Source: Brevundimonas diminuta 470-4
GTDB taxonomy: Bacteria > Pseudomonadota > Alphaproteobacteria > Caulobacterales > Caulobacteraceae
Assembly: GCA_000318405.1 (NCBI GenBank)
Contig: KB291783.1
Location: 35,586 to 73,749, forward strand
Reading direction: 5' to 3'
DNA length: 38,164 bases
The notes below the pieces were generated by a model that saw nothing but the letters and a program-made list of their open reading frames with translations, did no database searches and had not been told where the DNA came from. This document shows, piece after piece, positions 1 to 9,951 of the stretch. Both the position numbers and the translations under genes were made by a program. How positions within the stretch are numbered: position 1 is the first letter of the stretch; each line of letters starts with the position of its first letter.

Positions 1-17
1 GGGCCTGGAGGAACGCC

Positions 18-809
18 ATGACCCCGTCGCCTGAAGCCGCCCCCTCCCCCGCTGAAGGCCAGACGCCTCAGCCCGGCATGGAGGCCGGACCGAAGAAGAA
101 GCTGCGCGTCGCCGCCGTTGGCGACCTGCATGTCGGCGAGACCTCGCATCGCGCCTACCGCGACCTGTTCGATCGGGTGCATGAAGACGCGGACGTGCTG
201 TGCCTGTGCGGCGACCTCGTCAACTTCGGCAAGACGGTCGAAGTGGAGAACCTGCTGGAAGACCTGCGCGCCTGCCGCATCCCCATGGTCGGCGTCTTGG
301 GCAATCACGAGCACGAGTGCGGCCAACCGCAGGAGGTGACCCGCATGCTGACGGAGGCCGGGGTCCGAATGCTGAGCGGCGAAGCCTATGAGATCGACGG
401 CGTCGGCTTCGCCGGGGGCAAGGGCTTCGTCGGGGGCTTCGGCCGCTACATGCTCAGTTCCTTCGGCGAGGCCTCGATCAAGACCTTCGTCAATGAGGCG
501 GTGGAAGACGCCAACCTCATAGAGAATTCGATCCGCACCCTGCGCACCGAGCGGAGCGTGGTTCTGCTCCACTACGCCCCCGTCGTGGACACGGTGATCG
601 GCGAGCCGCCCGAGATTCACGCCTTCCTCGGCTCGTCACGCCTGGCCGAGGTCGTCGACCGCTATGAGAACGTGAAGCTGGTGCTGCACGGTCACGCCCA
701 CCGCGGAGCGCCGGAAGGCCGCACGGCGCGCGGCGTTCCGGTCTACAACGTCGCCCTGCCCGTGCTGCGGACGCTGGGCGAAACCCCCTATCGCGTATTC
801 GAGGTCTGA
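18..809 (+). CDS. Calcineurin-like metallophosphoesterase
   Basis: A 263-residue cytoplasmic protein with the metal-binding blocks of the calcineurin-like phosphoesterase family in order: GDLHVG near residue 35, GDLVNFG near 65, GNHEHE near 95, a His in LLHYAP near 184 and HGHAHRG near 225. These form the di-metal site that hydrolyses phosphomonoesters or phosphodiesters; the substrate cannot be told. The first 25 residues are Pro/Ala-rich and precede the domain. GGAGG lies 7 bases before the ATG, which supports this start. It converges on the SDR gene with a gap of four bases. Confidence 0.85.
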   Translation: MTPSPEAAPSPAEGQTPQPGMEAGPKKKLRVAAVGDLHVGETSHRAYRDLFDRVHEDADVLCLCGDLVNFGKTVEVENLLEDLRACRIPMVGVLGNHEHECGQPQEVTRMLTEAGVRMLSGEAYEIDGVGFAGGKGFVGGFGRYMLSSFGEASIKTFVNEAVEDANLIENSIRTLRTERSVVLLHYAPVVDTVIGEPPEIHAFLGSSRLAEVVDRYENVKLVLHGHAHRGAPEGRTARGVPVYNVALPVLRTLGETPYRVFEV

Positions 810-813
810 AAGC

Positions 814-1707
814 TCAGGCGATCCCGGCGCCGCCGGTGACGCCCCAGACCTCTCCCGTGACGAAGCTGGCCTCCTGCGAGGCCAGCAGCACATAGATCGG
901 CGCGATCTCGATCGGCTGGCCCGGGCGGCCGAAGGCGCTGTGGCCCCCGAACTGTTCGACCTTTTCCTGAGGCTGGCCGCCGCTGGGCTGCAGCACCGTC
1001 CAGAAAGGGCCCGGCGCCACGGCGTTCACGCGAACGCCCTTTTCGATCAACTGCTTGGCCAGGGCCTTGGTGTAAGTGACGATCCCGCCTTTGGTGGTGG
1101 CGTAGTCCAGCAGAATGTCCGACGGCTCATAGGCCTGGATCGAAGCCGTGGTGATGACCGCCGCGCCCGGCGGCAGGTGGGGCGTCGCCGCCTGACACAG
1201 CCAGTGCAGGGCGTAGAGGTTGGTTTTCAGCGTGGCGTCGAAATCCTCGGTCGAAACCTCGCCCACATCCTCGCGGAACTGCTGGCGCCCGGCGTTGACG
1301 ACCAGGATGTCCAGCCCGCCGAAGGCCTCAAGCGTGCGCTCCACCATGGTCGCGTTCCACGCCTCATCGCGCACGTCGCCGGGCAGGGCCAGCGCCTTGA
1401 CGCCCTCGGCCTCGATCAGGGCGATCACTTCGCTCGCGTCGGCCTCCTCTGAAGGAAGATATGAGATCGCGACGTCGGCGCCCTCGCGGGCGTATGCGAT
1501 CGCGACCGCACGGCCTATGCCGGAATCGGCGCCGGTGATCAGGGCGCGTCGCCCCTTCAGCCGCCCGTGGCCGCGATAGGTCTCTTCCCCATGATCAGGC
1601 TGCGGCTCCATCTTGGCGACCAGGCCCGGGGCCGACTGGGGCTGGCGCGGAAAGGGAGGGCGCGGATACTGATTTCGAGGGTCTTGCATGGTGATGCGGT
1701 CGGGCAT
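814..1707 (-). CDS. SDR family oxidoreductase, stress-type (YghA/YdaD-like)
   Basis: A 297-residue short-chain dehydrogenase/reductase. The Rossmann motif TGADSGIG (about residues 58-65), the NAG motif near 138, and the catalytic Ser and YATTK (Tyr-x3-Lys) near 190-205 are all present, so it should be an active NAD(P)-dependent enzyme. A hydrophilic extension of about 50 residues rich in Pro, Gln and Arg precedes the fold, as in the general stress protein 39/YghA subgroup. AGGAG precedes the ATG at good spacing. A GGAAC-N18-TT element at 1743-1767 suggests control by the general-stress sigma factor. The substrate is unknown. Confidence 0.88.
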   Translation of the reverse strand: MPDRITMQDPRNQYPRPPFPRQPQSAPGLVAKMEPQPDHGEETYRGHGRLKGRRALITGADSGIGRAVAIAYAREGADVAISYLPSEEADASEVIALIEAEGVKALALPGDVRDEAWNATMVERTLEAFGGLDILVVNAGRQQFREDVGEVSTEDFDATLKTNLYALHWLCQAATPHLPPGAAVITTASIQAYEPSDILLDYATTKGGIVTYTKALAKQLIEKGVRVNAVAPGPFWTVLQPSGGQPQEKVEQFGGHSAFGRPGQPIEIAPIYVLLASQEASFVTGEVWGVTGGAGIA

Positions 1708-1742
1708 GACGGCTCCTGTGAACGACTGAAGGTCGCAATTCT

Positions 1743-1767
1743 AAGTCGTGCCCGCCGCGGGCGTTCC
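1743..1767 (-). promoter_or_regulatory. Candidate EcfG/SigT general-stress promoter of the SDR gene
   Basis: On the minus strand GGAAC (1767-1763) is followed after 18 bases by TT (1744-1743), matching the GGAAC-N18/19-TT pattern of alphaproteobacterial EcfG-type sigma factors. The implied transcript start is about 30 bases before the ATG. The -10 side reads ACTT rather than CGTT, so this is one of the weaker matches. Confidence 0.4.
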
Positions 1768-1859
1768 CGGCGCGCTTTCGCCGGACAGGAGACGGCCGCC
1801 GCCCTTTGGAACCCTCTGGCCGCCCGCCGCCCCCGAAAGGCGAACCACCGGCGCCGTAT

Positions 1860-1884
1860 GGAACGGGCCGCGCGCCTTGCGCTT
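1860..1884 (+). promoter_or_regulatory. Candidate EcfG/SigT promoter of the small membrane protein gene
   Basis: GGAAC (1860-1864), 18 bases, then TT (1883-1884), with a GCTT -10 side. The predicted transcript start near 1890 falls just before the TTG start at 1909. It also lies inside any reading that starts at the ATG at 1858, which favours the TTG. Confidence 0.35.
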
Positions 1885-1908
1885 CTCCTCACAACGAAAG
1901 GAAGCGCC

Positions 1909-2103
1909 TTGCCCCTCGCCAACAAGCAAAAGCCCCCCATTCTGCAGCGCCCGCGACGGTTGCTGATGGTCGTCGGCGCTATCCTGGCGCTGCTGCTGAT
2001 CGTTTATCTGGCGACCGCCGCGACCGGTTTTCTGCGCACCCAAAGCAAGGTTCCTGACCCGCAGATGACCGGAGGCGAAGCGCCGCTGGAGCGCGCCATG
2101 TAA
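1909..2103 (+). CDS. Small single-pass membrane protein, unknown function
   Basis: A 64-residue protein: a basic N-terminus (NKQK, QRPRR), one strong transmembrane helix (LLMVVGAILALLLIVYLATA) and a short polar tail. The TTG start is chosen because AAAGGAAG lies just upstream at suitable spacing. An in-frame ATG at 1858 would add 17 residues but has no clear Shine-Dalgarno sequence and would begin inside the candidate stress promoter. The basic N-terminus suggests the tail is periplasmic. I do not recognise the family. Confidence 0.6.
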   Translation: MPLANKQKPPILQRPRRLLMVVGAILALLLIVYLATAATGFLRTQSKVPDPQMTGGEAPLERAM

Positions 2104-2125
2104 CGCCCGCCGAGCTTGACCGTTT

Positions 2126-2151
2126 GGAACAGGCTCGCGCTCTCGCTGCTT
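2126..2151 (+). promoter_or_regulatory. Candidate EcfG/SigT promoter of the 2177-3077 gene group
   Basis: GGAAC (2126-2130), 19 bases, then TT (2150-2151), with a GCTT -10 side. The implied transcript start is about 20 bases before the ATG at 2177. This is a weaker match than the elements at 12602 and 15306. Confidence 0.35.
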
Positions 2152-2176
2152 AACCTCCTGTCACAGGGAGGAAATA

Positions 2177-2239
2177 ATGACCGAGCATCGCTCACGACTA
2201 CGCCGTCCCTTCCAGGGAGCCCGCCATGCGCTTCTATGA
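2177..2239 (+). CDS. Possible 20-residue leader peptide overlapping the next gene
   Basis: A 21-codon frame (20 residues: MTEHRSRLRRPFQGARHALL) with the strongest Shine-Dalgarno sequence in the area, AGGGAGGAAAT, just before its ATG. Its stop at 2237-2239 lies inside the next gene, which starts at 2226, so translation of the two could be coupled. The peptide is Arg-rich (five Arg in 20 residues). It may be a real small protein, a coupling leader, or chance; there is no comparative evidence here. Confidence 0.35.
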   Translation: MTEHRSRLRRPFQGARHALL

Positions 2240-2465
2240 AGTGGTGGTCGGCAGCGACAGCGGACCGCAGCGGCGTTTGCGCGTGGCTTCGCCCACCGAC
2301 GCCCAGGCCGCCGACGCCGCCGCCCCCTTGATGCGCGCGCATGAGGCCATTCTGTCCATTCGAGAAAGCCCTGACGACGGGTTGCAACAGGCCGACGCGC
2401 CGCCGCCCAAAACTCAGGCTGAAGAGATGGCCCCCGACACGCCGGGCATGGCCGCCAAGTCCTGA
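2226..2465 (+). CDS. Hypothetical protein, 79 residues
   Basis: A small soluble protein with no signal peptide or membrane segment. The first 40 residues (MRFYEVVVGSD..., then an Ala/Asp-rich stretch) look like a compact beta-alpha unit, and the last 30 are acidic and Pro/Gln-rich, probably disordered. AGGGAG precedes the ATG. It overlaps the 20-codon leader frame and sits 21 bases before the DUF4142 gene, so the group is probably one operon. I do not recognise the family. Confidence 0.65.
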   Translation: MRFYEVVVGSDSGPQRRLRVASPTDAQAADAAAPLMRAHEAILSIRESPDDGLQQADAPPPKTQAEEMAPDTPGMAAKS

Positions 2466-2486
2466 AAATTATCCAAGGAGAAATCG

Positions 2487-3077
2487 ATGATGATCAAGCA
2501 AACCGTCGCCGTTCTGGCTGTATCCGCCGCCGCCCTGACCTTGGCCGCCTGCAATCAGCAGCAAGCCTCTGAAACGGTCGACAAGGCCCAGGACGCCGTC
2601 TCCGAGCCCGTGGGTCAGACCTCGGCCGCGACCATGGGGTCCAATATGGTCAGCGCCTACGTCCCCAACGCGGCGATGGGCGACATGTACGAGATTCAAG
2701 CGGCCGACATCGCCCTCGAGCGCTCGCAGAACGCTCAGGTCAAGGAACTGGCCCAGATGATCAAGACCGACCACACCGCCGCCTCCGCCGCGCTGAAAAC
2801 GGCGGCAGGACAGGCGGCGCCGGACACGACCCTGCCGACTGAACTCGACCAGCGCCGCAAGGGCCTGATCGATAACCTCCGCTCGGCTTCGGCGGCGAAC
2901 TTCGACAAGACCTACGTCGACCAACAAGTCGCCGCCCATGAAGAAGCCGTCACCCTGCATCGCGGCTTCTCGAACAATAAGGACGTGCCCGCCCTGGCTG
3001 AACACGCACGCACGGTATTGCCCAAGATCGAGGCTCACCTGGCGCGCGCCAAGCAGTTGCAATCCAGCCTCGGCTGA
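2487..3077 (+). CDS. DUF4142 family lipoprotein
   Basis: A 196-residue exported protein. An N-terminal signal sequence ends in the lipobox LAAC with Cys21, predicting attachment to a membrane after processing. The rest is helical, with the QAADIALERSQNAQVKELAQ region and the conserved spacing of His and Asp in MIKTDHTAA typical of DUF4142, a ferritin-like four-helix fold. AAGGAG precedes the ATG. The family's biochemical role is not established; members are often linked to stress. It is the last gene of the group that may be read from the candidate stress promoter at 2126. Confidence 0.82.
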   Translation: MMIKQTVAVLAVSAAALTLAACNQQQASETVDKAQDAVSEPVGQTSAATMGSNMVSAYVPNAAMGDMYEIQAADIALERSQNAQVKELAQMIKTDHTAASAALKTAAGQAAPDTTLPTELDQRRKGLIDNLRSASAANFDKTYVDQQVAAHEEAVTLHRGFSNNKDVPALAEHARTVLPKIEAHLARAKQLQSSLG

Positions 3078-3104
3078 CGCGGCCCGCCAGGTTTCCCCAA
3101 GAGA

Positions 3105-3126
3105 GGGGCGGTCGAGAGATCGCCCC
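3105..3126. repeat. Short inverted repeat between the DUF4142 gene and tRNA-Val
   Basis: GGGGCG (3105-3110) and CGCCCC (3121-3126) can pair around a ten-base loop. No T-run follows on either strand, so it is not a convincing intrinsic terminator, though it lies where transcripts from both sides should end. Confidence 0.3.
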
Positions 3127-3171
3127 CAAAGGACCAGCAGCGCTGGATGCCGTTCTAGCGATGGGAAGGGA

Positions 3172-3248
3172 TGGTAGGCGGCGACGGGTTCGAACCGCCG
3201 ACCCTCTCGGTGTAAACGAGATGCTCTGACCAGCTGAGCTAGCCGCCC
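3172..3248 (-). tRNA. tRNA-Val (anticodon TAC)
   Basis: A complete 77-base cloverleaf on the minus strand. The acceptor GGGCGGC pairs with GCCGCCT, the anticodon stem is TCTCG/CGAGA around loop TTTACAC (anticodon TAC), the T-loop is TTCGAAC, and CCA is encoded. It reads GUA and, by wobble, other Val codons. Confidence 0.95.
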
Positions 3249-3296
3249 ACATCAAATCGACTCAACGTCGGGAACAGGCTTCATGCCCTGTGGCGG

Positions 3297-3572
3297 TCAG
3301 CCGTTCAAGGCGCTTTTCAAACCCTCGCCGGGACGAAAGCGCGCGGTGCGCGAGGCGGGACGAGCGATCTCCTGGCCGGTCTGGGGGTTGCGCGCCACGC
3401 CTGCCTTGCGCTCGGCCGCGACGAAGCTGCCGAAGCCGACCAGACGCACCACGCGCCCCTCGACAAGCGAGGCCGTCACCTGATCGGTGAAAGCCTCCAG
3501 CGCCAGTTTGGCCTGGTCGCGGCTGATGCCGGCCGCCTGAGCCATGCGGCCGATCAGTTCAGTCTTGGTCAT
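3297..3572 (-). CDS. HU family DNA-binding protein
   Basis: A 91-residue histone-like protein, the usual HU length: N-terminal helices (MTKTELIGRMAQAAGI), the core VRLVGFGSFVAAERKAG, and the DNA-binding arm ARNPQTGQEI with the intercalating Pro region. The start at 3572 is chosen over an upstream ATG at 3608 because GGAGGGGAG sits before it and the family begins at this Met. It lies downstream of lon on the same strand, the common tig-clpP-clpX-lon-hup order, but the lon terminator separates them. Expected role: nucleoid compaction and DNA bending. Confidence 0.92.
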   Translation of the reverse strand: MTKTELIGRMAQAAGISRDQAKLALEAFTDQVTASLVEGRVVRLVGFGSFVAAERKAGVARNPQTGQEIARPASRTARFRPGEGLKSALNG

Positions 3573-3631
3573 ATGGAAAGCTCCCCTCCGCGAACGAAGG
3601 CGGAACATAAGCGGCTGGCGGGGGGCAGGTC

Positions 3632-3667
3632 AAAAAAGAGGCGGCCCAGGTCGCCCCGAGCCGCCTC
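3632..3667 (-). terminator. Intrinsic terminator of lon
   Basis: On the minus strand GAGGCGGC...GCCGCCTC forms an eight-base-pair stem followed directly by a run of six T, 28 bases after the lon stop codon. It should separate lon transcription from the HU gene. Confidence 0.85.
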
Positions 3668-3695
3668 TCTTCACTGCATCAGGCTAAGGCCCGCA

Positions 3696-6095
<2,400 letters not shown>

Positions 6096-6181
6096 GATGC
6101 GTACTTTCCGGGGCCTTCGTGAATCTCCGGCCCGTCGATCCGGTCTGATTTGGCGCTACTGCCTCTTCGTCCCGACTCGAC

Positions 6182-6197
6182 CCGCTGTTTTCAGCGG
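6182..6197 (-). repeat. Hairpin in the lon 5' leader
   Basis: A perfect six-base-pair inverted repeat, CCGCTG-tttt-CAGCGG (plus-strand reading). In a lon transcript starting from the candidate heat-shock promoter this hairpin would begin only a few bases from the 5' end. It could stabilise the mRNA or respond to temperature; its role is unproven. Confidence 0.4.
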
Positions 6198-6210
6198 CTT
6201 TCGTGTGAGT

Positions 6211-6238
6211 ATGTGGTTCTGTCTGAACGCGGTTCAAG
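6211..6238 (-). promoter_or_regulatory. Candidate sigma-32 (heat-shock) promoter of lon
   Basis: On the minus strand CTTGAA (6238-6233) is followed after 16 bases by CCACAT (6216-6211), close to the RpoH pattern CTTGAA / CCCCAT. It lies about 115 bases before the lon ATG. Heat-shock control of lon is well known in proteobacteria, which makes the match plausible. Confidence 0.45.
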
Positions 6239-6318
6239 CGTGGCGGGCCCGCGACCCACAGAAGCGTGAGAAAAGCGCGTGATTTCAGACGGCCGCCTGG
6301 ACCATCTCCGAAACGATC

Positions 6319-6347
6319 AAGGGGCGGCCCGTGGCGAGCCGCCCCTT
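6319..6347 (-). terminator. Probable terminator of clpX
   Basis: AAGGGGCGGC and GCCGCCCCTT form a perfect ten-base-pair stem with a nine-base loop, 24 bases beyond the clpX stop. The T-run is short on both strands (TTTT on plus, TT on minus), so termination may be incomplete. Confidence 0.65.
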
Positions 6348-6370
6348 TTCGCTTGGATCAGACCGTGGCG

Positions 6371-7639
6371 TCAGGCGGCGCCGTCGGCCGTCTTCTTCTT
6401 GGTTTCCGAATAGATCAGCAGCGGCTGGGCCTTGCCGTCGATCACCTCGGCGTTGACCACGACCTCTTCGACGCCCTCGAAGGTGGGCAGTTCGAACATG
6501 GTCTCCAGCAGCACGCCTTCCAGAATGGAGCGCAGGCCGCGGGCGCCGGTCTTGCGGGTGATCGCCTTCTTGGCCACCGCCGACAGGGCGTCGTCGGTGA
6601 AGGTCAGCGCGACATTCTCCATCTCGAACAGTCGCTTGTACTGCTTGACCAGAGCGTTCTTAGGCTCGGTCAGGATGGTGATCAGCGCCGCCTCGTCCAG
6701 GTCTTCCAACGTCGCCAGGACCGGCAGACGGCCGATGAACTCGGGGATCAGGCCGAAGCGCATCAGGTCGTCCGGCTCGACGCCCTTCAGGATTTCGCCG
6801 GTGCGACGCTCGTCGATCTCCTTGACCTTGGCGCCGAAGCCGATCGAGACCCCTGCCCCGCGCGCCGAGATCACCTTTTCAAGGCCGGCGAAGGCGCCGC
6901 CGACGATGAACAGGATGTTGGCGGTGTCGACCTGCAGGAACTCCTGCTGCGGATGCTTGCGCCCGCCCTGCGGAGGCACGGAGGCGACGGTGCCTTCCAT
7001 GATCTTCAGCAGAGCCTGCTGCACGCCCTCGCCCGACACGTCGCGGGTGATCGACGGGTTGTCCGACTTGCGCGAGATCTTGTCGATTTCGTCGATGTAG
7101 ACGATGCCGCGCTGGGCCCGCTCGACGTTGTAGTCCGACGCCTGAAGCAGTTTCAGGATGATGTTCTCGACATCCTCGCCCACATAACCGGCTTCGGTCA
7201 GCGTCGTGGCGTCGGCCATGGTGAACGGCACGTCGATGATGCGCGCCAGCGTCTGGGCCAGCAGCGTCTTGCCCGAGCCGGTCGGCCCGATCAGCATGAT
7301 GTTCGACTTGGCCAGTTCGACGTCGTTGTTCTTCGTCGCGTGATTCAGGCGCTTGTAGTGGTTGTGGACGGCGACGCTCAGCACCTTCTTGGCGTGGGCC
7401 TGGCCGATCACATAATCGTCGAGGACGTCGCGAATCTCCTTGGGCGTGGGCACGCCGTCCTTGGAGGTCTTGAACGCGATCTTGTGCTCTTCGCGGATGA
7501 TGTCCATGCACAGTTCGACGCATTCATCACAGATGAAGACGGTCGGTCCGGCGATCAGTTTGCGGACTTCGTGCTGGCTCTTGCCGCAGAACGAGCAGTA
7601 GAGCGTGCTTTTGGCGTCTGTGCCGGCGGCTTTGGTCAT
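6371..7639 (-). CDS. clpX: ATP-dependent Clp protease ATP-binding subunit ClpX
   Basis: A 422-residue AAA+ unfoldase. The N-terminal zinc-binding domain has Cys15, Cys18, Cys37 and Cys40. Walker A GPTGSGKT is at 118-125, Walker [10 protein letters not shown] follows, and the IGF loop (VSIGFGAK) that docks onto ClpP is present. Partnered with ClpP, it unfolds and degrades tagged and regulatory proteins; in Caulobacter the complex degrades CtrA and is essential for the cell cycle. Unlike in E. coli it is not directly downstream of clpP: a cytochrome b561 gene and the divergent cicA-like gene lie between, so it needs its own promoter. Confidence 0.97.
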   Translation of the reverse strand: MTKAAGTDAKSTLYCSFCGKSQHEVRKLIAGPTVFICDECVELCMDIIREEHKIAFKTSKDGVPTPKEIRDVLDDYVIGQAHAKKVLSVAVHNHYKRLNHATKNNDVELAKSNIMLIGPTGSGKTLLAQTLARIIDVPFTMADATTLTEAGYVGEDVENIILKLLQASDYNVERAQRGIVYIDEIDKISRKSDNPSITRDVSGEGVQQALLKIMEGTVASVPPQGGRKHPQQEFLQVDTANILFIVGGAFAGLEKVISARGAGVSIGFGAKVKEIDERRTGEILKGVEPDDLMRFGLIPEFIGRLPVLATLEDLDEAALITILTEPKNALVKQYKRLFEMENVALTFTDDALSAVAKKAITRKTGARGLRSILEGVLLETMFELPTFEGVEEVVVNAEVIDGKAQPLLIYSETKKKTADGAA

Positions 7640-7835
7640 AGACCCTTCTCACTATCCGCAATCCGCCCCGACATTGGGACGAAAGGCGCTTCCTTCACGA
7701 TCGATCCGAGGAATCTATCATCGAAGGTCTTCAAAAAATGACAATCACCCATCACACGTTCCGCCACAACCCCGTTGCGGCGCTGCAACGCGCTTCGGGG
7801 AACGGACAGGACAGATAATATGGGGATCACGGCTA

Positions 7836-8483
7836 ATGTCTGACATGGGAAGCGAAAAAGCCTTTCACCAGTCCCCCGCCCCCGGTCAGGCCATCGTCGC
7901 CTTTGATTTCGACGGCACGCTGACGATTCGCGACAGCTTCACCAGTTTCCTGAAATGGCGGGCCGGGCCTGTGCGCTGGCTGACCGGGCTGGCGCAGATG
8001 GTCCCGGCGGTCTTCGCCTATCTGGGCGACCGCGACCGGGGCCGGATCAAGGTCGCCTCGGTGCGCGAGTTCCTGATGGACGCCGACCGCAAGGCGCTGG
8101 AGGCCGAGGCCGAACGCTTCGCCGCCGAGATCTGGCCGCGCTTCATGCGTCCAGACGCCCTGGCGACGTGGGAAGACTGGGGCCGTCGCGGCGCCCACCG
8201 CGTCATCGTCACCGCCTCGCCTGAAACGACCGTCGCCCCCTTCGCCCGCAGACTGGGCGCCGAGAACCTGATCGGCACCCGGCTGGCGTTCGATGAGCAG
8301 GATCGCGTGGCGGGCAGCTTCGTCGGCGGCAACTGCCGGGGCGAGGAGAAGATGAGCCGCCTTCGCGCCGTCTACGGCCCGGATATGAAGCTGGCCGCCG
8401 CCTATGGCGACACTTCGGGCGACGCCGAGATGATCGCGGCGGCCGAAGAAAAAGGCTACCGCGTGTTCACCGGCCGCCCCTGA
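7836..8483 (+). CDS. cicA: HAD-IB family phosphatase, CicA-like
   Basis: A 215-residue HAD-superfamily hydrolase of the SerB-like IB type. Motif I DFDGT has nucleophile Asp24 and acid/base Asp26, motif II is VIVTASPET, the conserved Lys is in GEEKMSR, and motif IV is YGDTSGDAEM. The ATG at 7836 is used; one at 7845 is also possible, and no strong Shine-Dalgarno marks either. It is transcribed away from clpX, between clpX and clpP, which is the position and orientation of cicA in Caulobacter crescentus, a HAD phosphatase whose dosage affects growth and morphology. The symbol rests on this synteny; the substrate is unknown. Confidence 0.75.
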   Translation: MSDMGSEKAFHQSPAPGQAIVAFDFDGTLTIRDSFTSFLKWRAGPVRWLTGLAQMVPAVFAYLGDRDRGRIKVASVREFLMDADRKALEAEAERFAAEIWPRFMRPDALATWEDWGRRGAHRVIVTASPETTVAPFARRLGAENLIGTRLAFDEQDRVAGSFVGGNCRGEEKMSRLRAVYGPDMKLAAAYGDTSGDAEMIAAAEEKGYRVFTGRP

Positions 8484-8496
8484 TCGACACTTCACT

Positions 8497-9039
8497 CTAG
8501 CCGATCATCCGCCGGGTCGTTCCATCCTTCCAGATGAAGCGATGGACCAGCACCATCAGGATGTGGCCCGCAATCGCGGCCAGCAACACCCAAGCCAGCA
8601 GGCCATGCACGGCGTTGGCCGGGGCGGTCATCCACGGCGCCTCGGCCCAGCCGCCGTTGATCAGGCGCACGCCGAACACATCCAGCGGCTTGCCCGATCC
8701 ATACTGCCGCAGCAGCGCCAGAGCCGGGACGATCAGCATCAAGACGTAGAGCGTCAGATGCCCGCCTCTGGCGGCCAGTCCCCAGAATCCGCCGCCGTGG
8801 GCCGGGCGCGTCTTCATATTGTAGAGGCCCCAAAGGGCGCGCAGCACGATCAGGACCAGCAGAATGACGCCGATTCCCTTGTGCGTGCCGACCCAGAAGG
8901 CGGTGATCGGCGCCCTGCCGACGGTCAGCTTGATCGCCATGCCCGCGAACTGCCACGCCAGCAGCAGGGCCATCGCCCAGTGCAGGGCGCGCGTCACGAC
9001 GCCGTATCGAAAACCGTCATCTCTCAACTGCATCGTCAT
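8497..9039 (-). CDS. Cytochrome b561 family membrane protein
   Basis: A 180-residue integral membrane protein with four transmembrane helices (about 14-34, 50-70, 90-110, 143-165) and four candidate heme-ligand histidines at 20, 53, 145 and 159, the CybB-type b561 layout. Members carry electrons between quinol and periplasmic or membrane acceptors. The start at 9039 (MTMQLRDDG) is chosen over longer readings because the family begins just before the RYGVVTRALHW helix. It sits between clpP and cicA, converging on cicA with 13 bases between stops, and has no obvious functional tie to the protease genes. Confidence 0.87.
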   Translation of the reverse strand: MTMQLRDDGFRYGVVTRALHWAMALLLAWQFAGMAIKLTVGRAPITAFWVGTHKGIGVILLVLIVLRALWGLYNMKTRPAHGGGFWGLAARGGHLTLYVLMLIVPALALLRQYGSGKPLDVFGVRLINGGWAEAPWMTAPANAVHGLLAWVLLAAIAGHILMVLVHRFIWKDGTTRRMIG

Positions 9040-9142
9040 GAAGCGCCCCCGTCGCTGATAACGAATCTCAAACACGATTCGAGGCGGAATCCGTCGCCGG
9101 ATCCCGCCTCGCAAATTGTCGCAGCCGAAGCGCGTCTAAGGC

Positions 9143-9784
9143 TTAGGGAGCCTTCACGCCGTCGTCGTCGGCCTGGCTGCGCTTGTCATAGACGTGGTCG
9201 ACGATGCCCCAGGCCTTGGCTTCTTCCGCCGTCATGAAGTGGTCGCGGTCCAGCGTGCGCTCGACCTCTTCATAGGTGCGGCCGGTGTGCTGGACATAAA
9301 TCTCGTTCAGGCGGCGCTTGGTGGCGATGATGTCCTCAGCGTGGCGCTCGATGTCCGAGGCCGTGCCGCGGAACCCGCCCGAAGGCTGGTGCACCATGAC
9401 GCGCGCGTTCGGCAGGGCGATGCGCTGGCCCGCCTCGCCGGCCGTCAGGATCAGCGATCCGGCCGAGGCGGCCATGCCCATGACCACGGTCGAGACCGGC
9501 GACTTGATGTATTGCATGGTGTCGTAGATCGCGAGCGCCGAGGTCACCTGACCGCCGGGGCTGTTGATGTACATGCTGATCTCCTTCTTCGGGTTCTCCG
9601 ATTCCAGGAACAGCAGCTGGGCGCAGATCAGCGAGGCCATGCCGTCCTCGAACGGGCCGGTCAGGAAGATGATCCGCTCGCGCAGCAGGCGCGAAAAGAT
9701 GTCGAACGACCGTTCGCCGCGGCTGGATTGCTCCACCACCATCGGCACCAGGTTGTTGGAGATGTAGTCGATCGGATCGCGCAT
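9143..9784 (-). CDS. clpP: ATP-dependent Clp protease proteolytic subunit ClpP
   Basis: A 213-residue serine peptidase with the full catalytic triad Ser107 (GMAASAGS), His132 (MVHQPSGG) and Asp181 (LDRDHF), at the same spacing as E. coli ClpP. It forms the double-ring chamber fed by ClpX (7 kb side) and ClpA. The N-terminus before NLVPMVVEQ is a short propeptide. A tig terminator and a candidate housekeeping promoter precede it, so it can be transcribed apart from tig. Confidence 0.97.
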   Translation of the reverse strand: MRDPIDYISNNLVPMVVEQSSRGERSFDIFSRLLRERIIFLTGPFEDGMASLICAQLLFLESENPKKEISMYINSPGGQVTSALAIYDTMQYIKSPVSTVVMGMAASAGSLILTAGEAGQRIALPNARVMVHQPSGGFRGTASDIERHAEDIIATKRRLNEIYVQHTGRTYEEVERTLDRDHFMTAEEAKAWGIVDHVYDKRSQADDDGVKAP

Positions 9785-9843
9785 GAAGGCCTTCTCGAAT
9801 TCAGGGGGGTCGCACGACTCATCGGCGCGCGCCTGTCCCCTAC

Positions 9844-9872
9844 GATATCGCGTTCATGAGGCTTCGGCGCAA
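9844..9872 (-). promoter_or_regulatory. Candidate sigma-73 promoter of clpP
   Basis: On the minus strand TTGCGCC (9872-9866), 14 bases, then GCGATATC (9851-9844). This agrees well with the Caulobacter housekeeping pattern TTGaCgS / GCtAnAWC at a permitted spacing, and sits 60 bases before the clpP ATG, downstream of the tig terminator. Confidence 0.5.
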
Positions 9873-9890
9873 GGCGGCGCCGGAAAGCAA

Positions 9891-9922
9891 AATCCCCGCC
9901 CCGGAAATCCGGGACGGGGATT
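9891..9922 (-). terminator. Intrinsic terminator of tig
   Basis: A long hairpin (AATCCCCG-C-CCCGG / CCGGG-A-CGGGGATT, one internal mismatch, four-base loop) 29 bases past the tig stop. On the minus strand it runs into TTTTGC. It separates tig from clpP. Confidence 0.75.
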
Positions 9923-9951
9923 GCAAGGCACATGACTTGAAGAAGAAGGGC

